Source of the DNA: Oscillospiraceae bacterium
GTDB taxonomy: Bacteria > Bacillota > Clostridia > Oscillospirales > Acutalibacteraceae
Direction of reading: 5' to 3'
Assembly: GCA_015066175.1 (NCBI GenBank)
Contig: SVOW01000016.1
Span: 1 to 59,604, forward strand
DNA: 59,604 nt
The notes beneath the pieces were generated by a model, which searched no databases, was not told the DNA's origin, and saw only the letters and a program-made list of their open reading frames with translations. Both the position numbers and the translations under genes were made by a program. Shown piece by piece: positions 17,801 through 26,769 of the stretch; the stretch's first letter is position 1; every line of letters begins with the position of its first letter.

Positions 17801-18372
17801 AAGAAACTGTCAACCGCGAATTTTTTGCAAGTGACAGACCTGCTTTTTTGAGCAAAACAACACTCACAGCTGCAGGCAGAGGCACAGCAATGCATCTGTT
17901 TATGCAGTTTTCAGATTACGCACAGGCTAAAGATAATTTAGAAGCGGAAATTGAGAGACTTCAGGGCAGAGGTTTCATAACAGATGTGCAGGCAAAAAGC
18001 CTTGACAGAAAAAAACTGAAGGTATTTTTTGAATCTGATTTGTATGAAAGAATTTCTTCTGCAGAAAAGGTTTACAGAGAAAAGAAGTTTATCATAGGTA
18101 TGTCACCCCGCGAATTTGATGAAAATCTTCCTGAAAGATTCGACAGCGAAAATGTTATTGTGCAGGGTATTCTTGACTGTGCCTTTGAAGAAAACGGCGA
18201 GATTGTAATTATCGACTACAAAACAGACCGGGTGTCAGACCCTGACCAATTGCGTGAAAGATATTCGGGTCAGCTTAAGATTTATGAGAAAGCAGTAAGG
18301 GAATGTTTGGGCAAAAACGTTAAAGAAACACTGCTTTACTCCTTCAGTCTTGAAACAACTGTCAAAATATAA
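14857..18372 (+). CDS. addA: AddA helicase-nuclease subunit
   Basis: AddA is the UvrD/Rep-type helicase and nuclease subunit of AddAB. Seen in the 1171 residues are Walker A SAAAGSGKTAVL, motif Ia FTKAAASQMKDKI, the Walker B region ILIDEYQDTN, GDVKQSIYGFR, and MRVLYVALTRAKEKL. The C-terminal nuclease motif is VQGILDCAFEENGEIVIIDYKTDR. The ATG at 14857 is chosen over one ten codons upstream because MAEIKWTDEQLDAI is the usual AddA beginning and GGCAGGTGAAGAAG precedes it. It ends about 20 bases before the rpmE promoter. Confidence 0.96.
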   Translation: MAEIKWTDEQLDAIEASGGTVLVSAAAGSGKTAVLVKRVIEKITDEKKPCSVDELLIVTFTKAAASQMKDKISAAIYEMVSRETDVKKRSYLLKQQMLLKCAKISTIDSFCSDIVRNNIQATDLDSDYKLLDKAAMDTIKDMVYEEVAEEFYQEGNQDFLVLADMFTKSNDDKALKDLVFSLYDFSRSYRNPEKWLEEIDRRLHCEETDFTNPYAVTVADSFREDMLYCRMLAQKACEILAEEPNVESAYGAAFSNDIEFFDNILEYLPEKFTCEQWDKVIEVTPAKPFCAIGRLKAEFKCAQADAVKTIRDNYKNIYEKSRSVIGVSYADNRYDVEKSAPVIKMLSRFTIAFFERFRQAKIEKNCADFDDVLHIALDLLIREENGKIEKTDLAWEYTNQFKEILIDEYQDTNEAQDVLFEAVSRGGENLFFVGDVKQSIYGFRKAMPQIFLKKRKEFADYNRDNPVFPATITLDRNFRSRKQITDFVNYTFLNLMSEEVGEINYNERETLKAGGKFDETDEVSCEFHVLEKTAFEETDRATAQAVHVANEIKKILEKGRFKLNDIAILLRKNKSIPLFVQVLNDMGINAYADESENLFETKEVRTVFSLIKVIDNPIRDVPLLAAMMSPIFGFTADELTSIRINHKSGSFYSAVKAASENGDARCSAFLDELSSYRLISQTMSPGELVRYILDKTGYKAMVSSLERGARRKENLDIFRNFAENFSKENDIALSGFVRQVEKIEKSAEIKASSDSSGNENAVAIMSIHRSKGLEFPVCFVAEAEDEFSRRWQNNDLLAHQQSGVGVIGIDPKRMIKYETLSRTAIKIEKEKTDLSENMRVLYVALTRAKEKLIIVGAPKDFSKTLAKASVSAFGEKALPVGVRKASSYLEWLTSVVLRHPDAVDLRLKAGGMNISKIKADFPLEVKIIKELPAFEEEKGENINLQETDENYLEKIKEVTSYQYEYAPLSGVLAKRGASTAFKETVNREFFASDRPAFLSKTTLTAAGRGTAMHLFMQFSDYAQAKDNLEAEIERLQGRGFITDVQAKSLDRKKLKVFFESDLYERISSAEKVYREKKFIIGMSPREFDENLPERFDSENVIVQGILDCAFEENGEIVIIDYKTDRVSDPDQLRERYSGQLKIYEKAVRECLGKNVKETLLYSFSLETTVKI

Positions 18373-18390
18373 ATTTTTTTGAAAAAACAG

Positions 18391-18419
18391 TTGCATTTTA
18401 TTTTTGTTTGTGATAAAAT
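18391..18419 (+). promoter_or_regulatory. Promoter of rpmE
   Basis: TTGCAT (18391-18396) and TAAAAT (18414-18419) are separated by 17 bases, about 40 bases upstream of the rpmE start. Confidence 0.75.
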
Positions 18420-18460
18420 GACATCTGTTATATTGCTACTTTATGAAAGAGGTGACAAAA

Positions 18461-18664
18461 ATGAAGGAAGGACTTCATCCCAACTATCAGGAAACTGAAG
18501 TAAAATGTGCTTGTGGTACAGTATACAAGACATGCTCAACAAAAGCAGATATGCGTGTTGATATTTGTTCAAACTGTCATCCGTTCTTCACAGGAAAACA
18601 GAAACTTGTTGATACAGGCGGACGTGTAGACAGATTTAAGAAGCGTTTCAATCTTGACAAATAA
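18461..18664 (+). CDS. rpmE: Ribosomal protein L31, zinc-binding type
   Basis: The 67-residue protein is bL31 of the large ribosomal subunit. It has the C+ form: cysteines in [11 protein letters not shown] and [10 protein letters not shown] supply the CxC and CxxC zinc ligands, so it should be the zinc-requiring version rather than the zinc-free paralogue. The ATG at 18461 is chosen because [12 protein letters not shown] is the family start and AGAGGTGAC precedes it. It has its own promoter and terminator. Confidence 0.96.
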   Translation: MKEGLHPNYQETEVKCACGTVYKTCSTKADMRVDICSNCHPFFTGKQKLVDTGGRVDRFKKRFNLDK

Positions 18665-18695
18665 TTGCTTTTCGAGCGAATTAACAGAAGATAAC

Positions 18696-18731
18696 GGCAG
18701 ACAATTTTTTAAGAAAGTTGTCTGCCTTTTC
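18696..18731 (+). terminator. Terminator after rpmE
   Basis: GGCAGACAA (18696-18704) and TTGTCTGCC (18718-18726) form a perfect nine-pair stem followed by TTTTCT. It overlaps the region just upstream of the yigZ start. Confidence 0.92.
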
Positions 18732-18753
18732 TGTGTTAGAGAGGGTTTTGTCT

Positions 18754-19374
18754 ATGGACAGTTACAAAACAGTGTCAGTGCAGGCATCTGACGAGTTTAT
18801 TGAGAAAAAGTCAAAATTCATCGGCTACGTAAAGCCTGTGAAAACGGTTGATGAAGCAATGGCTTTTGTAAACGAAATCAAACAGAAACACTGGGATGCA
18901 ACCCACAACGTGTATGCTTATGTGTTACGTGATATGATGACAAGGCGTTACAGTGACGACGGTGAGCCCCAGGGCACTGCAGGAATTCCCGTGCTTGATG
19001 CAATTTTGAAAGCAGAGGTTGTTGATGTTGCAATTGTTGCCACAAGATATTTCGGCGGCACTCTTTTAGGTGCAGGCGGTCTTGTGCGTGCTTATTCACA
19101 TACAGCGTCTATTGCACTGAATGCAGGTAAAGTTGTTACAATGCAGCTTTGTGCCATAGCAGAGGCAAAATGTGACTATTCCTTTTACGGCAAACTTCCC
19201 ACTCTGATTGCAGAAGCGGGAGGTAAAGTTGACGATACAATTTTTGCAGATGACGTGAAAGTTGTTTTCAGAATTGCTGATGATGATTTGCAGAAATTCA
19301 ACGAAAACCTTATTGATGTTTCAAACGGAAGATTCCGCTGTGAAAAAACAGGAGAAATTTTCTGCGCAATGTAA
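18754..19374 (+). CDS. yigZ: YigZ/IMPACT-family protein
   Basis: The 206-residue protein has the IMPACT/UPF0029 fold: SKFIGYVKPVKTVDEAMAFV, HNVYAYVLRD, the highly conserved SDDGEPQGTAGIPVLDAI, and VVATRYFGGTLLGAGGLVRAY. A C-terminal domain of the DUF1949 type follows. The start at 18754 is preferred over an upstream ATG at 18718, which lies inside the rpmE terminator; GAGAGG precedes the later ATG. The biochemical role is not settled; links to translation regulation are proposed for the family. Confidence 0.92.
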   Translation: MDSYKTVSVQASDEFIEKKSKFIGYVKPVKTVDEAMAFVNEIKQKHWDATHNVYAYVLRDMMTRRYSDDGEPQGTAGIPVLDAILKAEVVDVAIVATRYFGGTLLGAGGLVRAYSHTASIALNAGKVVTMQLCAIAEAKCDYSFYGKLPTLIAEAGGKVDDTIFADDVKVVFRIADDDLQKFNENLIDVSNGRFRCEKTGEIFCAM

Positions 19375-19441
19375 AAAAATAGTTTTTTACAGGGGAAAAC
19401 CGCAAAAATAGTTGTATATAATGTTAAAGGCGGTGTGATGT

Positions 19442-20446
19442 ATGGAAAAAACTATAAGAGAACATACCATTGAAATTGAGCATGCAACCTTGTCGCAATA
19501 TGCAAGCTTTGCAGATAAGTCAAGGGGCAGGAAAAGGGAAGAAGAACCTTGCCTTGTAAGAACTGATTTCCAGCGTGACCGTGACAGAATCATTCATTCT
19601 TCATCTTTCAGAAGGCTCAAGCATAAAACTCAGGTTTTTCTTTCTCCTGAAGGGGATTATTACAGAACACGTCTTACACACACTCTTGAAGTGGCTCAGA
19701 TTGCCCGCACAATGGCAAGAGCGTTAAGGCTCAACGAAGACCTTACAGAAGCCATTGCCTTAGGCCACGATTTAGGTCACACACCTTTCGGCCATGCAGG
19801 CGAAAGGGCACTTGATGCTGTTGCACCTTTCGGCTTCAAGCATTACATACAGAGTGTGAGAGTGGCAGATGTTATCGAAAAAGACGGCAGAGGACTTAAC
19901 CTTACAGAAGAAGTTCTCAACGGAATTGCCTGCCACACAAAAGGCGAGCAGGCTTTTACTCTTGAAGGCAGGCTTGTGCGTCTTGCAGACAGAATCGCTT
20001 ACCTTAACCACGATATTGACGATGCCGAGCGTGCAGGCGTGATGAGCGAGAATGATATCCCGAAAGGAATCAAAGATGTTCTCGGCTACAGCAAATCAAA
20101 AAGAATCAACACACTTGTTATGTCAGCCATAACAAACAGCACAGACGATATTGTCCTTGACAGCGAAATCAAAGGAGCATTTGATGAACTCCACGATTTT
20201 ATGTTCAGGAATGTTTATACAAACCCCGTCTGCAAAGGCGAGGAATCAAAGGCCATAGATATGATTCAGTGGCTTTATAATTTTTATTGCAAAAATACGG
20301 ACAAGCTTTCGCCTGAAATGAAACAGATAATGGAAACAGAGGGCATTGAGCGTGCAGTTACAGATTACATCGCAGGAATGACAGACAGATATGCTGTGAG
20401 CGTTTTTGATAATCTGTTTGTACCCAAATCATGGCTTAATTTATAA
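19442..20446 (+). CDS. dgt: dGTPase-like HD phosphohydrolase
   Basis: The 334-residue protein is of the deoxyguanosinetriphosphate triphosphohydrolase-like family, which removes triphosphate from dNTPs. HD-domain metal ligands are seen in RLTHTLEVAQIAR, LGHDLGHTPFGHAGE, and LADRIAYLNHDIDDAERAG. The N-terminal DFQRDRDRIIHSSSFRRLKHKTQVF is the usual start of the nucleotide-binding region. It lies 16 bases before dnaG, forming the dgt-dnaG-sigA block common in Clostridia; it may help control nucleotide pools for replication. Confidence 0.94.
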   Translation: MEKTIREHTIEIEHATLSQYASFADKSRGRKREEEPCLVRTDFQRDRDRIIHSSSFRRLKHKTQVFLSPEGDYYRTRLTHTLEVAQIARTMARALRLNEDLTEAIALGHDLGHTPFGHAGERALDAVAPFGFKHYIQSVRVADVIEKDGRGLNLTEEVLNGIACHTKGEQAFTLEGRLVRLADRIAYLNHDIDDAERAGVMSENDIPKGIKDVLGYSKSKRINTLVMSAITNSTDDIVLDSEIKGAFDELHDFMFRNVYTNPVCKGEESKAIDMIQWLYNFYCKNTDKLSPEMKQIMETEGIERAVTDYIAGMTDRYAVSVFDNLFVPKSWLNL

Positions 20447-20462
20447 AAAAGGGGAGTGAACT

Positions 20463-22223
20463 ATGGCGATTAATGATGCTTTTTTATCAGAACTTAAAAT
20501 GAGAACAGACATTATGGACCTTGTTTCGTCATACGTTACTCTCGATTCAAGGCGGCAGGGCAGAACTCACAAAGGGTTATGCCCATTCCATAATGAAAAA
20601 ACACCATCCTTTATGGTTTATGAAGATACACAGTCTTTTTACTGCTTCGGCTGTGGGGCAGGCGGTGACGCAATAACATTTACAATGAAAATCGAAAATC
20701 TCGATTACATTGAAGCAGTGAAACTTCTGGCAGAAAGAGCAGGCATTTCAATGCCACAGGACGGCTATGACGACAGCCTCCATCAGAAGAAAAACAGAAT
20801 TTTAGCAGCAAACCGTGAAGCAGCAAGATTTTTCCATTCCTGTCTGCTTGATAAGAAAAATTCCCACGCACTCAATTATTTCCTGAACAGAGGTCTTACA
20901 CCTCAGACTATAAAACATTTCGGCCTCGGTTATGCCCCTGATTCGTGGGATTCGCTTATAAAACATATGAGGTCCAAGGGCTTCAGCGTAAATGAACTTT
21001 ACGACGCTGACCTTGTTAAAAAAAGCACTAAAAACGGCGAAAGGTTTTATGATAACTTCCGCAACAGAATGATGACTCCCATCATTGATATACGCGGAAA
21101 TGTTATAGGCTTCGGCGGACGTGTGCTTGACGATTCAAAACCCAAATATGTAAACACTGCAGACACGCTTGTTTACAAAAAAAGCCACGAAGTTTTTGCT
21201 ATGAATTATGCCAAAAACTCAAAAGAAGATTTTCTCATTGTGGCAGAAGGGTATATGGATGTTATCGCCCTTCATCAGGCGGGCTTTACAAATGCCGTTG
21301 CGTGCCTGGGCACTGCACTGACACAGGAGCAGGCAAGGCTTATGAAAAGATATACAGACGAAGTTGTGCTTTCTTACGATTCTGACGAAGCGGGGCAGAA
21401 AGCAACAAGGCGTGCAATGCAGATTTTTTCCGATTCGGGAATCAAAGTGAGAGTGCTTCAATTAAGGGGCGGAAAAGACCCTGATGAAATTATCAAAAAG
21501 CACGGTAAAGAACGTTTTAAATCGCTTCTTGACGGAGCAGAAAATGATATTGAGTTCAACCTGATAAAAATCGGCGAAAAATACGATATATCAGTGTCAG
21601 ACGGAAAAATGAGTTTCCTTAAAGAAGCGGCAAAGTTTTTAGCAGAGCTTTCAAGCCCTATTGAAAGAGAAACTTATTGCCTGAAGCTTGCTTCTATGAC
21701 AGAAGTGCCGGCAGAAGCAATACGGCAGGAAATCAAGAAAAATCTTACAAAAGTCAGAAGCAGGGAGAAAAGGGAATTGTTTTCTCAGGCAAAGAATTTT
21801 TCAGGTGCAGCAGATGACAAAATAAACCCTGATAAAAAGAAATTCCCCAAGCAGGCAAAAGCTGAAGAAATTATTATTTCAACACTTTTCAAAAGCCCTG
21901 ATTTTTACAGAAAACTGAAAGATGATTTATCACCTGATTTATTTTTCACGTCTTTCAACAAACGTGTGCTCAGCGTGCTGATTAATTTGCTTGAAAACGG
22001 CAGAAGCCTTGAAGTATATTCTTTCCGCGATAATTTCAGCGCAGATGAAATGGGAAGAATCACATATTATTCAGACATTTTCAACGAAATCAGCAACACT
22101 CTTGAAGAATGCCGCGAATGTATAGAAATGCTCAGAAATGCAAAAAATAAAAAATCTTCAAGTGAAGTATCTGCAATGTCTGATGAAGATTTTGCAAAGA
22201 TGTTTAAAAACATAAAGAAATAA
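20463..22223 (+). CDS. dnaG: DNA primase
   Basis: DnaG lays RNA primers for replication. The 586 residues show the N-terminal CHC2 zinc finger (GLCPFHNEKTPSF...FYCFGCGAGGDA), the RNA-polymerase core, and the Toprim metal site IVAEGYMDVIALHQAG with DSDEAGQKA. A C-terminal helicase-binding region follows. The ATG follows AAAAGGGGAG. The stop is 30 bases from sigA, supporting a macromolecular-synthesis operon. Confidence 0.97.
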   Translation: MAINDAFLSELKMRTDIMDLVSSYVTLDSRRQGRTHKGLCPFHNEKTPSFMVYEDTQSFYCFGCGAGGDAITFTMKIENLDYIEAVKLLAERAGISMPQDGYDDSLHQKKNRILAANREAARFFHSCLLDKKNSHALNYFLNRGLTPQTIKHFGLGYAPDSWDSLIKHMRSKGFSVNELYDADLVKKSTKNGERFYDNFRNRMMTPIIDIRGNVIGFGGRVLDDSKPKYVNTADTLVYKKSHEVFAMNYAKNSKEDFLIVAEGYMDVIALHQAGFTNAVACLGTALTQEQARLMKRYTDEVVLSYDSDEAGQKATRRAMQIFSDSGIKVRVLQLRGGKDPDEIIKKHGKERFKSLLDGAENDIEFNLIKIGEKYDISVSDGKMSFLKEAAKFLAELSSPIERETYCLKLASMTEVPAEAIRQEIKKNLTKVRSREKRELFSQAKNFSGAADDKINPDKKKFPKQAKAEEIIISTLFKSPDFYRKLKDDLSPDLFFTSFNKRVLSVLINLLENGRSLEVYSFRDNFSADEMGRITYYSDIFNEISNTLEECRECIEMLRNAKNKKSSSEVSAMSDEDFAKMFKNIKK

Positions 22224-22253
22224 TTTATTTTACATATTGTGGAGGAGAAAAAT

Positions 22254-23381
22254 ATGGAAAACAACAATATTAACAACGAAGTAGTGGCAGTGCCCGAAAA
22301 GAAAACATCTTTAAAGGCTCTTCTTGAAAAAGGTAAGTCAACAGGCAAGCTCACAACTCAGGAAATTGACCTTGCGATGATGGAGCTTAATCTGAGCATT
22401 GAAGAGCTTGAAGGTTTCTACGATACTATCGAAAACCAGAATATCGAAATCATCGATGACCTTGAAGATGTAAGTCTTGACGTGCTTGATTTTGAAGAAG
22501 ATTTATCTAAAAACCTTGACCTTGGCGTTGTTGGCAACGACCCCAAAAACGCAGCAATGGAAGACCACGTTAAGGTTTATCTTAAAGAAATCGGCCGTGT
22601 GCCCCTTCTTACACCTGAAGAAGAAATTGACCTTGCTATACGCATTGCAGAAGATGACCCCAAAGCAAAGAAAAGACTTGCTGAAGCCAACCTTCGTCTT
22701 GTTGTAAGTATTGCAAAAAGATATGTGGGCAGAGGCATGCAGTTTTTAGACCTTATTCAGGAAGGTAACCTTGGTCTTATCAAGGCAGTTGATAAATTCG
22801 ACTATACAAAAGGCTTCAAATTCTCAACCTATGCTACATGGTGGATTCGTCAGGCTATCACAAGAGCCATTGCTGACCAGGCAAGAACAATCAGAATCCC
22901 TGTTCATATGGTTGAAACAATCAACAAAGTTAAAAAGACAAACAGTCAGCTTCTCCACGAAAACGGACGTGACCCCTCTGCTGAAGAAATTGCAGAAAAG
23001 CTTAATCTCCCTGTTGATAAAGTGCGTGAAATTATGAGAGTTGCTCAGGAACCTGTTTCTCTTGAAACACCTATCGGTGAAGAAGAAGACAGCCACCTTG
23101 GCGATTTCATTCCTGACGAAGATGCTCTTGCACCTCAGGATGCTGCATCAATGCTTCTTCTTAAAGAACAGCTCGCAGCAGTTTTGAAAACTCTCACCCC
23201 CAGAGAAGCAAAAGTTTTAAGACTCCGTTTCGGTCTTGACGACGGTCACCCCAGAACACTTGAAGAAGTAGGTCAGGAATTTGACGTTACACGTGAAAGA
23301 ATCCGTCAGATTGAAGCAAAGGCTTTAAGAAAACTCCGTCACCCCAGCAGAAGCAAAAAGCTCAAAGATTTCCTTGATTAA
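22254..23381 (+). CDS. sigA: Primary sigma factor RpoD/SigA
   Basis: This is the housekeeping sigma factor of RNA polymerase. In 375 residues it shows region 1.2 ([20 protein letters not shown]), region 2 ([30 protein letters not shown] and [17 protein letters not shown]), region 3 and region 4 ([24 protein letters not shown]). Region 1.1 is short and acidic. The ATG at 22254 is chosen because GGAGGAG lies eight bases ahead. Promoters read elsewhere in this window fit its expected recognition. Confidence 0.97.
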   Translation: MENNNINNEVVAVPEKKTSLKALLEKGKSTGKLTTQEIDLAMMELNLSIEELEGFYDTIENQNIEIIDDLEDVSLDVLDFEEDLSKNLDLGVVGNDPKNAAMEDHVKVYLKEIGRVPLLTPEEEIDLAIRIAEDDPKAKKRLAEANLRLVVSIAKRYVGRGMQFLDLIQEGNLGLIKAVDKFDYTKGFKFSTYATWWIRQAITRAIADQARTIRIPVHMVETINKVKKTNSQLLHENGRDPSAEEIAEKLNLPVDKVREIMRVAQEPVSLETPIGEEEDSHLGDFIPDEDALAPQDAASMLLLKEQLAAVLKTLTPREAKVLRLRFGLDDGHPRTLEEVGQEFDVTRERIRQIEAKALRKLRHPSRSKKLKDFLD

Positions 23382-23406
23382 TTTCATAATAAAAGGGTGA
23401 ATTTAT

Positions 23407-24516
23407 ATGAAAAAACTTCTTGCATTGTTTATGGCGTTTGTTATGGCTTTTCCGATGTTTTCACTTGCAGTGAATGCTGAAAATAACAGCGATGTTGTTT
23501 TTGAAATTCCTGCAGATAAAGTCGATATGACACAGACTAAAAAAACAGAAGATATTTTTATCCGTGACCCTTGTATTCTTGTTTACGGAAATAAATATTT
23601 CATGTACGGCACAGGTGCTGCAACAAAAGCGGGCTATGGCTGTTATGTAAGTGAAGATTTGGAAAACTGGGCAGGTCCCGTAAATGTTTTTGAAGCAGAT
23701 TCTGCAGAAAACTTTGACGGTATCGGTGACTACTGGGCACCTGAATGTTATTATTACGAGGGCAATTTCTATATTTTTGCAACATACAAATCAGGTACTA
23801 CACAGCACAGAGGCGTCAGCATAATGAAAAGTGAAAGTCCTTTAGGTCCTTTCACGGAAATTACTGACGGACATATCACACCCCATGAATGGGACGCAAT
23901 TGACGGCACACTTTACATTGACAAAAACGGTGAACCGTGGATGATTTTTGTTCACGAGTGGACAAGTATGCCTGACGGTGTAGGGGATATGTCTTATGCT
24001 AAATTAAGCGAAGATTTAACTCGTTTTACAACTGAGCCTGTGAGAATGTTCAAGGCAGATGACCCTTTCTGGACAAATAGCCATGTTACAGATGGCCCTT
24101 GCCCTTACAGAACAAAAGACGGAAGCCTTATTATGCTGTGGTCAAATAATATTCCCACTGCAGGTTATTCTGTGGGTATTGCAAGAAGTTCAAATGGTGA
24201 AATTGACGGTCAGTGGAGTCACGATTTGTTTCCTCTTTATACAAAAGGAAAATATCATGCTCTTGACGGTGGTCACGGTATGATTTTTGAAACTCTTGAC
24301 GGCAGACTTATGCTTTCGATTCACTCTCCCAACAGCAGTACAGAAGAAAATATGACCCATGCAATTTTTCTTGAACTTGAAGATACGGGTTCAACTGTGA
24401 CAATTAAGAGTGATGCGGAAAAATCCGATTACTTCTTCTATAAAGTCGGGCTGTTTTTTAAATATTTATGGCTCAGCATTGAAAGATTTTTTGAAAACTT
24501 GTTAGGTATAAAATAA
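23407..24516 (+). CDS. Secreted glycoside hydrolase family 43 protein
   Basis: The 369-residue product begins with a signal peptide (cleavage likely after VNA, residue 24). GH43 propeller motifs follow: FIRDPCILVYGNKYFMYG with Asp54 as likely base, YWAPECYYYEGNFYIFATY, and WDAIDGTLYID with Asp166. Where many GH43 enzymes have an EGP glutamate, this one reads TDGPCPYR, so the acid residue may be elsewhere or changed. The last 25 residues are aromatic and amphipathic (FFKYLWLSIERFFENLLG) and may attach to membrane or cell surface. It lies 25 bases after sigA. Probable target: arabinose- or xylose-containing glycans. Confidence 0.82.
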   Translation: MKKLLALFMAFVMAFPMFSLAVNAENNSDVVFEIPADKVDMTQTKKTEDIFIRDPCILVYGNKYFMYGTGAATKAGYGCYVSEDLENWAGPVNVFEADSAENFDGIGDYWAPECYYYEGNFYIFATYKSGTTQHRGVSIMKSESPLGPFTEITDGHITPHEWDAIDGTLYIDKNGEPWMIFVHEWTSMPDGVGDMSYAKLSEDLTRFTTEPVRMFKADDPFWTNSHVTDGPCPYRTKDGSLIMLWSNNIPTAGYSVGIARSSNGEIDGQWSHDLFPLYTKGKYHALDGGHGMIFETLDGRLMLSIHSPNSSTEENMTHAIFLELEDTGSTVTIKSDAEKSDYFFYKVGLFFKYLWLSIERFFENLLGIK

Positions 24517-24530
24517 AGGAGTGACAACTG

Positions 24531-26765
24531 ATGAAATTTGATTTTACAGGTCTTAACATTCAGGCTTCTTCAGCAGCAGAATTAAAGGCAGCAGAAATTT
24601 TTTCTCTTAAAATAGAAGAAAGAACAGGCAGAAAGCCTGAAATGAAAAACGAAAAACCTGTTGTGGTTTTTTCACAGTGCGGTGAAGAAAGACTTCCCCA
24701 CAAAGACTGTTTTGAAATCGAGCTTGAAGAGGGCGAACTTAAAATCTATGCACATACAATAAGAGGTCTTATTTTCGGTATGGGCAAATTCCTTATGAAA
24801 ACAGTTTACAGCGGTGAAAAAATTACTCTTATTTCTGATATTGGTGGTAAGCATATTCCTGAAAAAAGAATCAGAGGTCATCAGAATGCATACAGAACCA
24901 TGCCCAATACATACGATGCATGGAGCCCTGAGCAGTATCGTGACCATTTCATAAATCTGATGCTTTTCGGCACAAATACAGATGAGCTTCTTCCTCCTGA
25001 ATATCCTGAAACAGAAAATAGCTATAACAGTCTTATGAAGTGGGATATGAAAGAGCACATGGAAAAATGCTCTCACTATGCAAATGAACTTGATTTGGAT
25101 GTATCATTGTGGTATCCCAACGATGAACTTCCTGAAGATGAATCTGCTGCTTTAAGACGTGAAACCCTCAAAGATGCAGAGAGAATTGATATTATTTTCC
25201 CACCCGGAGGAGACCCCGGCGATTATCCTGCAGACCAGTTTGTTTCACGCTGCGTTAAAATTGCAAAAGAAGTACGAAAAGTAAAACCTGAAGTGCAGAT
25301 GTGGCCTTCAGCACAGATGCCCCGCGGTATTCCCGGCTGGGGAGATATGTTTGTTGAGAAAATCAACGCAACAGAAGACGGCGTTATCACAGGTGTTATT
25401 CAGGGACCTAACAGAGCGATGGAAGTTTATGAACTCAGAAGACGTATTGATTCACGCTTCCCCCTTCGTTTCTATCCTGATATTACTCATAATTTAAGAT
25501 GCGAATATTCAGTTCAGTATCCGTCAGAAGCATGGCATTATTCACTTCAGGCAGTAAACAGCCGTGAAAGTGTAAACCCAAGACCTCAGGAATATAAGAG
25601 AATCCATTCTATCAAATCACCCTATACAGTAGGCAGTGTTGCTTATTCAGAAGGTGTAACTGACGATGCAAACAAATTCGTATGGGGCAGACTCGAATGG
25701 GAAAAAGAGCAGTCAGTAAGAGCGATGCTCGAAGATTATTCAAGACTTTTCTTCCCCGGTGCAGATTATGTTAAATGTGCTCAGGCAATTTCAGGCCTTG
25801 AATATAACTGGATTGGTGACCCGCTTGATAATCCCAATATTGAAAACACACTTGCTATTTTCAGAAATATCGTTAAGGAAAATCCCGAACTTCACGATAA
25901 CTGGCGTTTCCTTATGCACCTTTACAGAGCAGAATTTGATATGCTTGTAAAAATGAGAAGACGTGCTGAAACAGACGTTATCGAAGAAGCAAAAGATTAT
26001 ATCTTCAGAAATGATATTGAAAAGGCAGAAGAAATTCTTTCGATTGATTTCAGCGAAGAATACAATGCTCTTTATAAGGAAATTTTCTCAATCGGCGATA
26101 AATTATTTGACATTATCGGTATGCAGACAAGCGTTGAAAGACACGATGCTTTAAATTGGGAACGCGGTGCTGTGCTTGACCAGATTGACCGCCCCGTTAC
26201 AAACAGACGCTGGTATTTAAAGAAAATTGCCGAAGCAAAGAAAACAGAAAATCCTGCAGAATATATGCAGAAAATTATGCTTCGCAATAAGGTTGACGAT
26301 GACGAAATGTTCTTCTCATTTGCAGAGCACGGCTATGCTCCTCTTGATTGCACACAGCAACATGGCGAACCTTATATGAATGTTATTGCCGACAGACGTG
26401 AAAACGTGAACGCAGATATTCCTATGGAACTTCTCAAATGCTACGACCATTACACTCTCAATGCAAACCTCGGCGGTTTCACAGGCAAATGCGACTATAA
26501 ACTTATTGTTGTTTACCACGCAGAAGATAAAGAAAGAAAAGGCATACAGACTATTCTTGCAAACGGCAAAAAGATTTTTGAAGGCAACACTTACGGCGGC
26601 GAAAGAGATGCAGAATTTGATAAAATGTATCTTGCTCCCGGATATTTTTCAGCAACATATATTCTGCCGGAAGAAGTTTTCGTGAACGGTTGCTTGGAAC
26701 TTGAAATCGGCGAAACAATCGATGGCGTAGAAATTGCCGAATTCAGAATTGTGAAAGTGAAGTGA
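24531..26765 (+). CDS. Large glycoside-hydrolase-like protein, function unassigned
   Basis: This 744-residue protein is not confidently placed. Residues 1-90 look like the small alpha/beta domain that precedes the catalytic barrel in GH20, GH67 and GH84 enzymes (KDCFEIELEEGELKIYAHTIRGLIFGMGKFL). Residues 110-420 look like a TIM barrel, with DVSLWYPNDELPEDES, MWPSAQMPRGIPGWGDMF and FPLRFYPDITHNL. A helical part and a C-terminal beta domain follow. No signal peptide is seen, so it probably acts inside the cell on imported glycan fragments. The classic GH20 Asp-Glu pair is not evident. It follows the GH43 gene by 14 bases and ends four bases before the next gene, suggesting an operon. Confidence 0.5.
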   Translation: MKFDFTGLNIQASSAAELKAAEIFSLKIEERTGRKPEMKNEKPVVVFSQCGEERLPHKDCFEIELEEGELKIYAHTIRGLIFGMGKFLMKTVYSGEKITLISDIGGKHIPEKRIRGHQNAYRTMPNTYDAWSPEQYRDHFINLMLFGTNTDELLPPEYPETENSYNSLMKWDMKEHMEKCSHYANELDLDVSLWYPNDELPEDESAALRRETLKDAERIDIIFPPGGDPGDYPADQFVSRCVKIAKEVRKVKPEVQMWPSAQMPRGIPGWGDMFVEKINATEDGVITGVIQGPNRAMEVYELRRRIDSRFPLRFYPDITHNLRCEYSVQYPSEAWHYSLQAVNSRESVNPRPQEYKRIHSIKSPYTVGSVAYSEGVTDDANKFVWGRLEWEKEQSVRAMLEDYSRLFFPGADYVKCAQAISGLEYNWIGDPLDNPNIENTLAIFRNIVKENPELHDNWRFLMHLYRAEFDMLVKMRRRAETDVIEEAKDYIFRNDIEKAEEILSIDFSEEYNALYKEIFSIGDKLFDIIGMQTSVERHDALNWERGAVLDQIDRPVTNRRWYLKKIAEAKKTENPAEYMQKIMLRNKVDDDEMFFSFAEHGYAPLDCTQQHGEPYMNVIADRRENVNADIPMELLKCYDHYTLNANLGGFTGKCDYKLIVVYHAEDKERKGIQTILANGKKIFEGNTYGGERDAEFDKMYLAPGYFSATYILPEEVFVNGCLELEIGETIDGVEIAEFRIVKVK

Positions 26766-26769
26766 TAAA

